Source: Acidobacteriaceae bacterium (GTDB lineage Bacteria > Acidobacteriota > Terriglobia > Terriglobales > Acidobacteriaceae). Taken from it: 15,985 nt of DNA. Below the pieces are notes generated by a model. That model ran no database searches. It had not been told where the DNA came from and saw only the letters and a program-made list of their open reading frames with translations. Shown one piece after another: positions 8,001 through 13,787 of this stretch; the stretch's first letter is position 1; the number at the start of each line of letters is the position of its first letter. The stretch spans positions 14,855 to 30,839 of the forward strand of contig PMBA01000258.1 of NCBI GenBank assembly GCA_003152795.1. Direction: 5' to 3'. The translations under genes were made by a program, and so were the position numbers.

Positions 8001-8625
8001 CAAGTCGGTGGGCAAGGGAACCGGTCTGGGCTTGAGCATCTGTTACGGAATCGTCAAGGAACATGGCGGGGAGATCGAGGCGCGCAACCGGCCAGAGGGC
8101 GGAGCGACAATTGCCGTCCGTTTGCTCGCCAGCGAGAAAGTGGCGCTGCCGGAGACAGTGGCGCCCGCGCGCCGCGAGTCGCTGGTCGCCGGGCGCGTGC
8201 TCCTGGTGGAAGACGAAGAAGCCGTGCTGGAATTTGAACGGGACGTGTTGGTCGGCGCCGGAGCCGAAGTCACCACTTGCATGAGCGTGGACGACGCACA
8301 AGAGCGCATCCGCAATGGCTCTTTCGACGTGGTCGTGATGAATGGCCGCATGCCCGGCGGCTGCAGCGCGCGGGAAATGTACGATTGGATCGCCAGGAAC
8401 CGCCCCGGCCTCGAGAAAGGCCTGCTGCTGACGTTCTCCACCTTGACTGACGCGGAGACTCGAAGTTTCCTTCAGGAACAGGGCGTGCCGTCGCTGGCCA
8501 AGCCCTTTGAGGTAGCCGACCTCATCTCACAGGTGCGCGCACTGAGCCAGAGGGGTGCGAATCCTGCCATGCCGGAGATAGAGAAGAACCAGGAAAAAGC
8601 CTCCATGGCCAGCGCCGGATCATAG
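5062..8625 (+). CDS. Membrane hybrid histidine kinase: 7TM, GAF, Cys4-PAS, PAS, GAF, HisKA/HATPase, degenerate receiver
   Basis: The product is 1187 residues from a GTG at 5062, which has AGGGG just upstream; ATGs at 5074 and 5080 are alternatives. Domains in order: about seven hydrophobic segments (20-215), GAF (~225-380), PAS (~383-490), second PAS (~495-615), GAF (~626-790), HisKA with His819 (VAHELNNP), HATPase_c with N-box Asn927 (NITNNALDAM), DDSGPGI and GTGLGLSI, then a receiver (~1046-1165). The kinase core looks fully functional. The first PAS has Cys431, Cys444, Cys447 and Cys460, symmetric around a C-P-Y-C knuckle. The receiver keeps Glu1050/Asp1051, Thr1124 and Lys1147, but its phospho-acceptor position is Asn1094 (VVVMNGRMPG; codon AAT, one transition from GAT). 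It therefore should not accept phosphate normally, and the kinase may pass phosphate to an external receiver such as the divergent HD-GYP protein. The stimulus is unknown; the cysteines suggest redox or metal. Confidence 0.93.
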   Translation: MRLAMDMDTARLFGNSVGTLTVPWLTARETTALIVVVVSLLFFRVFRERCLLAWAAGWLVYGEFLWVTGSGELHAGHKLMVAFAQADFVLAMALFAAAALMSVQARRAFTALVAVSWVLMVCAAMQPLYFSDLKNVQLGLDVACRLIAVGAAVTLLRYRFGRIGLGSLLFGAGLLTVNLHWPPFTSRIPSEGYLLAEVLFGSSLLLLVLDDSRLRTRRLAVLNELAATIARAQSHAPMMQTALEKLKDAVGAKAAWFQWMEGDRIVPTQHVGLSPELLRAMGQAGIGQAGADEIVTRLLQDNRAVVMKLSERSEPERDQLGNRGIRHLVLVPVRGKKSVIGMLSLGCSGSRRHTLEELKFLETAAQTLGIAVENLRLLEQVLRSQRQWMNTFDSVQDLILAHDVDFRILKMNQALLQRLDKAPADLLGQRCEEVLPRERAWTDCPYCERGLGLSEGVDPCFGGQSVVSTSPYAEQGGQQKGTIHVVHDTTARQVAEEKYRMLFEQAQEGVFVATLDGDLLDCNDAFVTMLGYGSRDELMALDVGSVMSAVPEEHEAFRKEIEAHNYVRNFEITVRRKDGNLLTVAQSCFATRDSSGNIERYQGFVLDITEKKRSEDEMRRRNRELNALNAMAVIATQSFDLDEILNLTLRQVVSLFGAETGSVYLAAEPEGTFRRRAGWGPRSEARVRMAEVVFPEGLGDLVMRSRAEVVTQDFLPHLPPPVVEFVCADRLPFWIWVVLWSKDKPIGIMGIASKEDRHYSSNDENLLVAISRQLATTIEKVQLYEETCRAYEDLRRTQEQLLQSEKMSAVGQLIAGVAHELNNPLTAILGYAQLLEGAGLDHRSADYVRKLFKQAQRTHRVVQNLLSFARQRKPQKQEVDLRKVLEESLTLREYDLKVNNVSLECEIPEDLPSVVGDPHQLEQVFLNITNNALDAMVESSGSGALKVRMFKKDPWVCVEFDDSGPGIKDPSRIFDPFYTTKSVGKGTGLGLSICYGIVKEHGGEIEARNRPEGGATIAVRLLASEKVALPETVAPARRESLVAGRVLLVEDEEAVLEFERDVLVGAGAEVTTCMSVDDAQERIRNGSFDVVVMNGRMPGGCSAREMYDWIARNRPGLEKGLLLTFSTLTDAETRSFLQEQGVPSLAKPFEVADLISQVRALSQRGANPAMPEIEKNQEKASMASAGS

Positions 8626-8646
8626 CCGCCGCCTGAAGTTGCCTCT

Positions 8647-8946
8647 CTAAAGTTGTCCCTTCAACTCCCGCATCATTTCTGTAATCAATTTTTCGTTGCG
8701 CTGGTACCAGCGCCAGTGTCCCTCTCGCTTGCCTTCCACCAGCCCGGCCTTTTCCAGGATTCGCATGTGATGCGAGACCGTCGGCTGCGCCAGCTTCACC
8801 CGCCGCTCGATGTCGCCGGCGCAGAGCCCCGTTTCCTTGTCCAGGGAGCATCCGCCTTTTTCTTTGAGCGCGCGCAGAATTCGGCGCCGAGCGGGGTCGG
8901 CAATGGCCTGCAGGAAACGATCGAGATGGGGAGCGGCGTGAGGCAT
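8647..8946 (-). CDS. ArsR-family winged-helix transcriptional regulator
   Basis: The product is 99 residues from the ATG at 8946; there is no clear ribosome site, but the N-terminus (LDRFLQAIADPARRRILRAL) is the usual ArsR start. The recognition helix is LAQPTVSHHMRILEKAGLV (53-70) and the wing is EGKREGHWRWYQ. The alpha3 region reads GLCAGDI, like the LCVGDL of SmtB/CzrA, with Cys42, and is preceded by a short extra segment carrying Cys33. The C-terminal helix has no DxH...HxxH metal site and the full CxC of arsenic sensors is absent. It may sense metal or redox through Cys33/Cys42, or be ligand-independent. It converges on the hybrid kinase, with 21 bp between stops. No metal exporter is nearby, so the target is unknown. 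Confidence 0.88.
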   Translation of the reverse strand: MPHAAPHLDRFLQAIADPARRRILRALKEKGGCSLDKETGLCAGDIERRVKLAQPTVSHHMRILEKAGLVEGKREGHWRWYQRNEKLITEMMRELKGQL

Positions 8947-8972
8947 GATCAGGAAGGGTAACAGAAAGTAAG

Positions 8973-9025
8973 CTGCGGGCTACGAACTGCGAGCCGCCGG
9001 CAAACGGTCTGCTCGCGGCTCGCAG
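8973..9025 (-). terminator. Hairpin built of 7-bp units downstream of the SPOR gene
   Basis: CTGCGAGCCGC (8987-8997) and GCGGCTCGCAG (9015-9025) form a perfect 11-bp stem around a 17-nt loop, starting just after the SPOR stop codon on the minus strand. The left side is a tandem of heptamers, CTGCGGG (8973), CTACGAA (8980) and CTGCGAG (8987); the right side contains two inverted ones. On the minus strand it is followed by TTCGTAG rather than a clean T-run, so termination is plausible but not textbook. The only T-run (9030-9035) is inside the coding end of the SPOR gene. Confidence 0.5.
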
Positions 9026-9026
9026 C

Positions 9027-9644
9027 TCATTTTTTCACAATCGGATTGTAGCCATCGCCGATGAGTCGGGCCCGCATGGCCTCCGCTTCTTTCAGGTCGG
9101 TGTACGGTCCCACCTGAACGTGGTAGAACTTGTCGGCCGAAGGATTGTTAGCGCTGAAAGCCGGATACTGCTTCTTCTTAAGAGCCTCGACCAGCGCTTC
9201 GGCGTCTTCCTGCCGGCTGACCGCCGCGACCTGCACATAGTAACCGGCGCCGGCGGGCGCTGGGGTTGCGGCGTCTGTCCCGTCTTTTGGCGGCGCGTCC
9301 GCGGTTGGCGCGGTTGCGGTTGACGTCGAAGGTTGCGCCTTCGACTCCTGAGGCGTGAGTGCGGAGTCCGCATTTTTCTCGCCTACGGCTTTGTAAAAAC
9401 TGAAATCCTTGGACTGCGGCGTGGGTTGGGAACCGTCGTTCTTTGCGGCCGAGGGCCGAACGATGGTCGCCGGAACTCCGCCTGGAGCGTTCAGCAAATT
9501 GCCCGCTCCAGCGATGCCGGTTCTTCGGCCCAGCGAAAAGCCGATAGAAAAGAAAAAAGCGCATACTAGAACGAAGGCGAAAAAAATCGCCAGCATGCGG
9601 CCGGTGCCGAGCGTGATCTCCGTATCCTGCTGCGCCGTGGGCAT
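9027..9644 (-). CDS. Single-pass membrane protein with C-terminal SPOR domain
   Basis: The product is 205 residues. A short cytoplasmic N-terminus precedes one transmembrane helix (residues ~17-38, MLAIFFAFVLVCAFFFSIGF), then a long low-complexity periplasmic linker rich in Ala, Pro, Thr and Ser (~50-130), and a SPOR domain (~133-203: GYYVQVAAVSRQEDAEALVEALKKK, YHVQVGPYTDLKEAEAMRARL). SPOR domains bind peptidoglycan glycan strands stripped of stem peptides at division septa, so the protein probably marks or assists cell division or septal wall remodelling. The architecture resembles FtsN/DedD, but there is no essential FtsN-like helical segment that I can identify, so no gene name is given. 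It is 143 bp downstream of the slipin gene on the same strand, probably a separate transcript. Confidence 0.9.
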   Translation of the reverse strand: MPTAQQDTEITLGTGRMLAIFFAFVLVCAFFFSIGFSLGRRTGIAGAGNLLNAPGGVPATIVRPSAAKNDGSQPTPQSKDFSFYKAVGEKNADSALTPQESKAQPSTSTATAPTADAPPKDGTDAATPAPAGAGYYVQVAAVSRQEDAEALVEALKKKQYPAFSANNPSADKFYHVQVGPYTDLKEAEAMRARLIGDGYNPIVKK

Positions 9645-9748
9645 GTTGAGTAGTGTCGACCTCTTGCCGGCTGCTCAAAAGCTCTTGCTTCGTATCAGGG
9701 ATCGCTTTAGCGATACCTCAAACTCTGTAACATCCAAAACGCCTTTAG

Positions 9749-9771
9749 GTCGCTGGGCATTGCCTGGCGAC
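9749..9771 (-). terminator. Symmetric hairpin after the slipin gene, possible terminator
   Basis: GTCGC (9749-9753) pairs with GCGAC (9767-9771), and inside it GGC (9756-9758) pairs with GCC (9762-9764) around a 3-nt loop, separated by a TG/TG internal loop. It lies 17 bp beyond the slipin stop on the minus strand and is followed there by CTAAAGGCGTTTTGG, which holds only a short T-run. A second smaller hairpin (ATCGC-TTTA-GCGAT) lies at about 9702-9715. Confidence 0.4.
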
Positions 9772-9787
9772 TTCTCCCGCGCTCCGG

Positions 9788-10573
9788 CTACTTTCCTGCC
9801 GGTGGCGTGGGTACGCTGGCGAGCCACTTCTGCATACCGGAGAAGAAATCGACCGGCACGGGGAACACGACGGTCGTGTTTTTCTCGACCCCGATTTCAG
9901 TAAGCGTCTGCAGATACCGCAACTGAATGCTGGCCGGTTCGGTGGACAACAAGTGCGCGGCATCGACCAACCGCTGGGCGGCGGAGAATTCGCCTTCCGC
10001 GTGGATGATCTTCGAGCGCTTTTCGCGCTCGGCCTCAGCCTGCTTGGCCATCGCCCGCAACATGGACTCCGGCATATCCACCTGCTTGACTTCCACGTTC
10101 GTCACCTTCACGCCCCAAGGCGAGGTGTGCTGATCGAGGATGCTCTGCAGCCGCAGGTTAATTTTGTCGCGGTGCGCCAGCAATTCGTCCAGTTCCTGTT
10201 CGCCCAGCACCGAGCGTAAAGTAGTCTGCGCGAACTGCGAGGTCTGGTAAGCGTAATTGGAAACTTCCACCACGGCCTTATTGGGATCGATCACCCGCAG
10301 AAAAATAACCGCGTTCACTTTAAGCGTCACGTTGTCGCGGGTGATGATGTCCTGCGGCGGAACTTCAAGCGCTTCCTGCCGGAGTGAAATCCGCACCATG
10401 CGATCAATCGGGCTGAATACCAGTATGATGCCCGGTCCCTTGGCGTGCCCCTGCAGGCGTCCGAGCCGGAAGATGACGCCCCTCTCATATTCGGCCAGGA
10501 TCTTGATCGAACTCAGCGCATAAATGATGACGATGACGATGGCAACGGTGACTACCGGGAGCCCGAGTTCCAT
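9788..10573 (-). CDS. Slipin-family SPFH/band 7 (stomatin-like) membrane protein
   Basis: The product is 261 residues from the ATG at 10573, with GGAGG five bases upstream. One N-terminal hydrophobic anchor (residues ~5-22) is followed by the SPFH/band 7 domain: [38 protein letters not shown], the [19 protein letters not shown] signature and [21 protein letters not shown] coiled-coil segment follows ([24 protein letters not shown]), and then a C-terminal oligomerisation region. Slipins form large ring-like assemblies on membranes and are classically paired with an NfeD protein, in archaea with the long protease form that cleaves the stomatin partner. A long NfeD is present in this window but 3.2 kb away. 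A TACAAT -10 box and the good ribosome site suggest its own promoter. Confidence 0.94.
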   Translation of the reverse strand: MELGLPVVTVAIVIVIIYALSSIKILAEYERGVIFRLGRLQGHAKGPGIILVFSPIDRMVRISLRQEALEVPPQDIITRDNVTLKVNAVIFLRVIDPNKAVVEVSNYAYQTSQFAQTTLRSVLGEQELDELLAHRDKINLRLQSILDQHTSPWGVKVTNVEVKQVDMPESMLRAMAKQAEAEREKRSKIIHAEGEFSAAQRLVDAAHLLSTEPASIQLRYLQTLTEIGVEKNTTVVFPVPVDFFSGMQKWLASVPTPPAGK

Positions 10574-10578
10574 ATATG

Positions 10579-10618
10579 CCTCCGAACAACTCGTTACTCA
10601 GAGTATGAGCGGATTGTA
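10579..10618 (-). promoter_or_regulatory. Candidate -10 box and ribosome site of the slipin gene
   Basis: On the minus strand TACAAT (10613-10618) sits about 40 bases upstream of the ATG, and GGAGG (10579-10583) is five bases from it. No convincing -35 hexamer is found 16-18 bp upstream of the -10, so the promoter is tentative; the ribosome site is clear. Confidence 0.4.
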
Positions 10619-10677
10619 GCGCAAGCGAGCGCTTATGCGTCGTGATCGACGCGCCAGCAAAGTTGCTGAGGAAGATT

Positions 10678-10697
10678 CGGCCTTCCGGCGAAGGTCG
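10678..10697 (-). terminator. Hairpin after the winged-helix/TPR regulator gene
   Basis: CGGCCTTC (10678-10685) pairs with GAAGGTCG (10690-10697), eight pairs including one G-U, closed by a CGGC tetraloop. It lies 19 bases beyond the regulator stop on the minus strand. No strong T-run follows, so this is a candidate only. Confidence 0.35.
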
Positions 10698-10715
10698 GCG
10701 CCCACAGGCACGGAG

Positions 10716-12650
10716 CTACTGGTTCAAACCCACGCGCCGCAGAAGGTCCTGGAACCGGGGGTCGCTCCGAAGCGGGTCGAACGCAGGATCCACCTTAAGC
10801 GCAGTCAGGCCATTCGAATGCTGCGCGTAGGCCTTTTCCAGCCATGCGATCGCCTGATCATTGTTCCCCAGGCCGACGTAGGCCAGAACAATCACCATCG
10901 GATCCATGGGATGCTGCCGGTTCAAAGCCAGCAACTTCCGCAGTGCCTGCTCCGCTTGCGCCTGTTTTCCGGCGCGGCCGTAGGTGTAGGCAAAGTTCGA
11001 CAAGGTCCACGGGCTTTCGCCAACTCGCTTTTCGAAGTCAGCCTCTGCCTCAGCGAACATTCCTTTTTGCACGTAGGCTAGAAAAATTAACGTGGCGCGC
11101 GGAAAGGTCGGATCCAGTTCGCGAACCGCAATGAACTGGGCGATGGCGCGGTCATATTGCCGCGAGTAATACAGAATCGCCCCGTTGTCGGCAGCGATAA
11201 TGAGCGAAAGAGGATCCAGTTGCCGCGCGCGTTCACTTTCGCGGAGAGCTTCATCGAAGCGGCCTCGCCATGCCAGATGCTCTGCGTACCAATGATGGGC
11301 CGTGGCATAGTTAGGGTTCAACTCAATCGCCCGCTTAAATTCCTTCTCCGCCGTCTGCCAGTCATAGTCATGATTTTGCACAATCAAAGCCAGCGCGGCG
11401 TGAGCTTCCGGCAGGTTGTCGTCAAGGTGCAAAGCCTGCAACGCGGCGGCACGCGCCTGGGACGCAAACTCGGCGGGCGGAGACCCAAGGTAAGTGCCGA
11501 TCAGAGCATAGCTGCTAGCCAAGCCAGCATAAGCGCGCGCATCGGCAGGATCTTTAACTGTGGCCTGCTGAAAGTAGCCGATCGCCTCCTGAAACCCCTC
11601 CACCGATCGTTTGTTCCAGAAATACAGCCCCTTCAGATAGAGGTTGTATGCTTCATAAGCCTGCGGGGACAGAGTCGGCTGCGCAATGGGAGCAATGGGA
11701 GCGATGGGCTTGTGCTCTCCGAGGGCGGTCTGGATCTCGTCGGAAATCTCTGTCGCGATCTCGCTCTGCAGCACCAGCAGGTCCTTGGTTTCACGGTCAT
11801 ACTGCCGCGCCCAAAGGTGGGTCTGGTCGCTCATTTGAATAAGCTGAGCCGTGATTCTTACTTTCTCGGCATCGCGCCTTACGCTCCCCTCCAACACGTA
11901 CTGCACTCCCAGTTCGCGGGCGATCTGCTGCAGCGGTTCCGGGCTGTGCTTGTAGTGCATCACGGAAGTACGGGCGATGACCCCCAAGTGCTCGGGATCG
12001 AGACCGCCCATCTGCGTGATCATTTCCTCCGTCATGCCGTCGCTGAAGTATTCCTGGCCTGCATCTCCCGTCAGGTTTTCGAAGGGGAGAACCGCCAGCA
12101 TGGTTCGTCCGCCAGATCGCAGCGGCCGAGTTTGAAGCTCGGAGGATCGAAGGTACAAAACCATGGCTGCGATCGCAACGATTGCCGTCCCCAGCAGCAA
12201 TGCTGCGATACGTCGTCGTGGAAGCCCGGTCAACGAATCCTCGCGGGCCGCGGATTGAGGTGCCGCAATCGCTCGTTCTGATTCCGGGTCAGCGCCGGTT
12301 TTCGGTGTCTCAACCAGCGGAGCAATGAAACGATATCCCTTTCCCGTAATCGTTTGAATAAAACGAGGTTGCTCCGGGTCGTCCTTTAAAACCTGGCGGA
12401 TCTTCCGAATCGCACCGTTGATGGCATTGTCGGTGTCAAGGTAAACGTCCTTGCCCCAGATCTTCTCCACGATCTGGTCGCGGCTCACCAGCTCTCCCCG
12501 CTGCTGCACGAGGACGAGAAGAACCTCCATGGGGATACGTTCCAGCTTCAGCATCCGGCCGGAGCGGTACAGCTGGCCGGTACCGGTATCCAGTTCGAAG
12601 TCGTCTCCGAATCTGAGTGAAGTTTGAACTTTGGCTGGCTCCGGCGGCAC
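10716..12650 (-). CDS. Membrane-anchored winged-helix regulator with TolB/FlgO-like and TPR domains
   Basis: The product is 644 residues from a GTG at 12650, supported by AGGGGA five bases upstream. Domains: OmpR/CadC-type winged helix (~12-112; ERIPMEVLLVLVQQRGELVSRDQIVEKIWG, TDNAINGAIRKIRQVL, TGKGYRFIAP), a Pro/Ala-rich linker, one transmembrane helix (~148-167), a TolB N-terminal/FlgO-like domain (~183-305; MLAVLPFENLTGD, YFSDGMTEEM, YVLEGSVRR), and TPR repeats from ~330 to the end. There is no receiver domain, so it is a ToxR/CadC-like one-component regulator: the DNA-binding part is cytoplasmic and the TPR part senses across the membrane. A minor 9-bp triplication (11683-11709) encodes P-I-A repeats between the domains. 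It is divergent from the secreted-protein gene, a plausible target. The signal sensed is unknown. Confidence 0.9.
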   Translation of the reverse strand: MPPEPAKVQTSLRFGDDFELDTGTGQLYRSGRMLKLERIPMEVLLVLVQQRGELVSRDQIVEKIWGKDVYLDTDNAINGAIRKIRQVLKDDPEQPRFIQTITGKGYRFIAPLVETPKTGADPESERAIAAPQSAAREDSLTGLPRRRIAALLLGTAIVAIAAMVLYLRSSELQTRPLRSGGRTMLAVLPFENLTGDAGQEYFSDGMTEEMITQMGGLDPEHLGVIARTSVMHYKHSPEPLQQIARELGVQYVLEGSVRRDAEKVRITAQLIQMSDQTHLWARQYDRETKDLLVLQSEIATEISDEIQTALGEHKPIAPIAPIAQPTLSPQAYEAYNLYLKGLYFWNKRSVEGFQEAIGYFQQATVKDPADARAYAGLASSYALIGTYLGSPPAEFASQARAAALQALHLDDNLPEAHAALALIVQNHDYDWQTAEKEFKRAIELNPNYATAHHWYAEHLAWRGRFDEALRESERARQLDPLSLIIAADNGAILYYSRQYDRAIAQFIAVRELDPTFPRATLIFLAYVQKGMFAEAEADFEKRVGESPWTLSNFAYTYGRAGKQAQAEQALRKLLALNRQHPMDPMVIVLAYVGLGNNDQAIAWLEKAYAQHSNGLTALKVDPAFDPLRSDPRFQDLLRRVGLNQ

Positions 12651-12676
12651 AAGGGTCCCCTGACGGCGAGTACGCC

Positions 12677-12682
12677 ATTCTA
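12677..12682 (-). promoter_or_regulatory. -10 box for the winged-helix/TPR regulator
   Basis: TAGAAT on the minus strand lies about 27 bases upstream of the GTG start and differs from the consensus at one base. No good -35 hexamer is visible at the expected distance, which may mean activator dependence or a different sigma factor. Confidence 0.35.
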
Positions 12683-12769
12683 CCCCGGTTCTCTAGCTTT
12701 GCAGCATCTCCAATGTTTCCAGTTAGTTAGGGGGACATGAAAATCAAGATATCCGACAGACGCCCGCTA

Positions 12770-12798
12770 TTGAGCACGGCGCGCGATCGGGGCACTAT
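12770..12798 (+). promoter_or_regulatory. Candidate promoter of the secreted-protein gene
   Basis: TTGAGC (12770-12775) and CACTAT (12793-12798) are exactly 17 bp apart (4 of 6 and 3 of 6 consensus matches). A start near 12805 would give a leader of about 38 bases with GGAGG at 12831-12835, seven bases before the ATG. A small GGGG/CCCC inverted repeat overlaps the -10 (12789-12803) and could be an operator. The region is shared with the divergent regulator. Confidence 0.4.
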
Positions 12799-12842
12799 TC
12801 CCCCCGACAAGTGCTCTTCACCCCAGGTCCGGAGGATCCAAA

Positions 12843-13658
12843 ATGCTCAGAAAGTTGATGTTCTTCGCGGTAGTATTCACCCTCTCATCGGTGGCGCTGG
12901 CTCAGATCAAAACGCGGCAGGAAGCTCGCACCGAACAGTCCTCGAAGGTCGCCGATCCTGCCCCAGAATGCGCTGCCACCTTCACCAGCGGGACTGACCT
13001 GACTCTTACCCAGTTCTGCGTAACCGGTGCCGGAAACATTGCTCAGTTCAGCGTCGATGGCGTAGAGATGATCGCGGTCGAACAGATTGGAGAAGGCTAT
13101 GGGATTTGTGACGAAACTCCCCAGGCCCGTTACTACGACTATTACTATGTAGACAGCGGCAACTGGCGGTCCACAAAACAAATCACCGTCAACGGGAACG
13201 TGGTGACGATCACCCGCACCACCTCCGACGGCCTCTGGCAATTGAAGCAGGTCATCACCAATATACCCGCCACCGCACTGGGACCGGGCTCCGTCAAGAT
13301 CTCGATGGCGCTGAAGAACCTTAGCGGCGTTTCCAAGAACGTCATCCTCATGCGGTGGGCGGACGTGGACGCCAACAGCGATGCCAGCGGCAATGACTTC
13401 GACTTTACCAACCAGACGTCCTATGGGCTGGAGCCGATCTCGGGGTTTGGCCTGGGCAGTACCAACAACACCTTCAACGCAAGGGAGCAGGGCGCGTTCG
13501 CTCTGAATACATTTGAAGGCCCGGATCCGTGCGCCACATGGGGTGGGTTTCTCCCGGCGAGCCTGTTCCATGGCGATGGCTCAATCGGACAATCATGGCA
13601 GTTCTCCATCGCTCCTCATGCCTCCAGCACCGCAATCAGCACCTACAAGCCGATCTAG
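12843..13658 (+). CDS. Secreted protein of unknown family, beta-rich with four cysteines
   Basis: The product is 271 residues from the ATG at 12843, with GGAGG at seven bases spacing. A signal peptide (1-20, cleavage after ALA before Gln21) is followed by a mature domain with no family I recognise. It is rich in Thr, Asn, Gly and aromatic residues (YYDYYYVDSGNW at ~97-108), predicted mostly beta-strand. Four cysteines (43, 59, 89, 230) could form two disulfides. WADVDANSDASGNDFDF (~172-188) resembles an Asp-rich calcium loop of D-x-D-x-N type. There is no membrane anchor, sorting signal or catalytic signature. It is transcribed divergently from the TPR regulator across a 192-bp gap, so the regulator may control it. 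Function unknown. Confidence 0.82.
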   Translation: MLRKLMFFAVVFTLSSVALAQIKTRQEARTEQSSKVADPAPECAATFTSGTDLTLTQFCVTGAGNIAQFSVDGVEMIAVEQIGEGYGICDETPQARYYDYYYVDSGNWRSTKQITVNGNVVTITRTTSDGLWQLKQVITNIPATALGPGSVKISMALKNLSGVSKNVILMRWADVDANSDASGNDFDFTNQTSYGLEPISGFGLGSTNNTFNAREQGAFALNTFEGPDPCATWGGFLPASLFHGDGSIGQSWQFSIAPHASSTAISTYKPI

Positions 13659-13670
13659 GATGTCGCCGGC

Positions 13671-13782
13671 GGGTGGCACTCGTTCGCGTTCTTTGCGAAT
13701 GCGTGGGCACCCAGTTTCAAGGGGTGGAGACCCAAGCGTCTCCGGTGGGCCGGACGGGCGAGACCGCCGTCCAGCCCACCGG
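13671..13782. repeat. Three consecutive hairpins between convergent genes
   Basis: Hairpin A (13671-13712) has GGGTG/CACCC at its base and a 7-bp upper stem (CGTTCGC with GCGAATG, one G-U) around GTTCTTT. Hairpin B pairs GGAGAC (13726-13731) with GTCTCC (13738-13743). Hairpin C pairs CCGGTGGGC plus GGACGG (13742-13757) with CCGTCC plus GCCCACCGG (13767-13782), with one C-A mismatch. B and C overlap by two bases, so they may be alternatives. The block separates the stop at 13658 (+) from the stop at 13788 (-) and could end both transcripts, although no T-run follows on either strand. Confidence 0.7.
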
Positions 13783-13787
13783 CACAT

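Noticed and set aside
6682..8301. Minus-strand open frame of 539 codons inside the kinase gene
   Set aside because: It is antisense to the GAF/HisKA/HATPase region. Its His-, Gln- and Arg-rich composition and lack of domains are typical of shadow frames.
8651..8666. AGTTG/CAACT hairpin at the convergent ends of the kinase and ArsR genes
   Set aside because: The stem is only 5 bp, AT-poor closing pairs and no T-run; too weak to call a terminator.
11683..11709. Three 9-bp units in the regulator gene
   Set aside because: A short in-frame P-I-A repeat between the TolB-like and TPR parts; ordinary linker variation, not a separate element.
11157..12281. Plus-strand open frame of 374 codons
   Set aside because: It is antisense to the winged-helix/TPR regulator, which has clear domains and a supported GTG start.
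12737..12997. Open frame with a strong GGGGGAC ribosome-like site before its ATG
   Set aside because: It overlaps the start of the secreted-protein gene in another frame, starts upstream of the candidate promoter at 12770-12798, and has no domain. A leader peptide is possible but unsupported.
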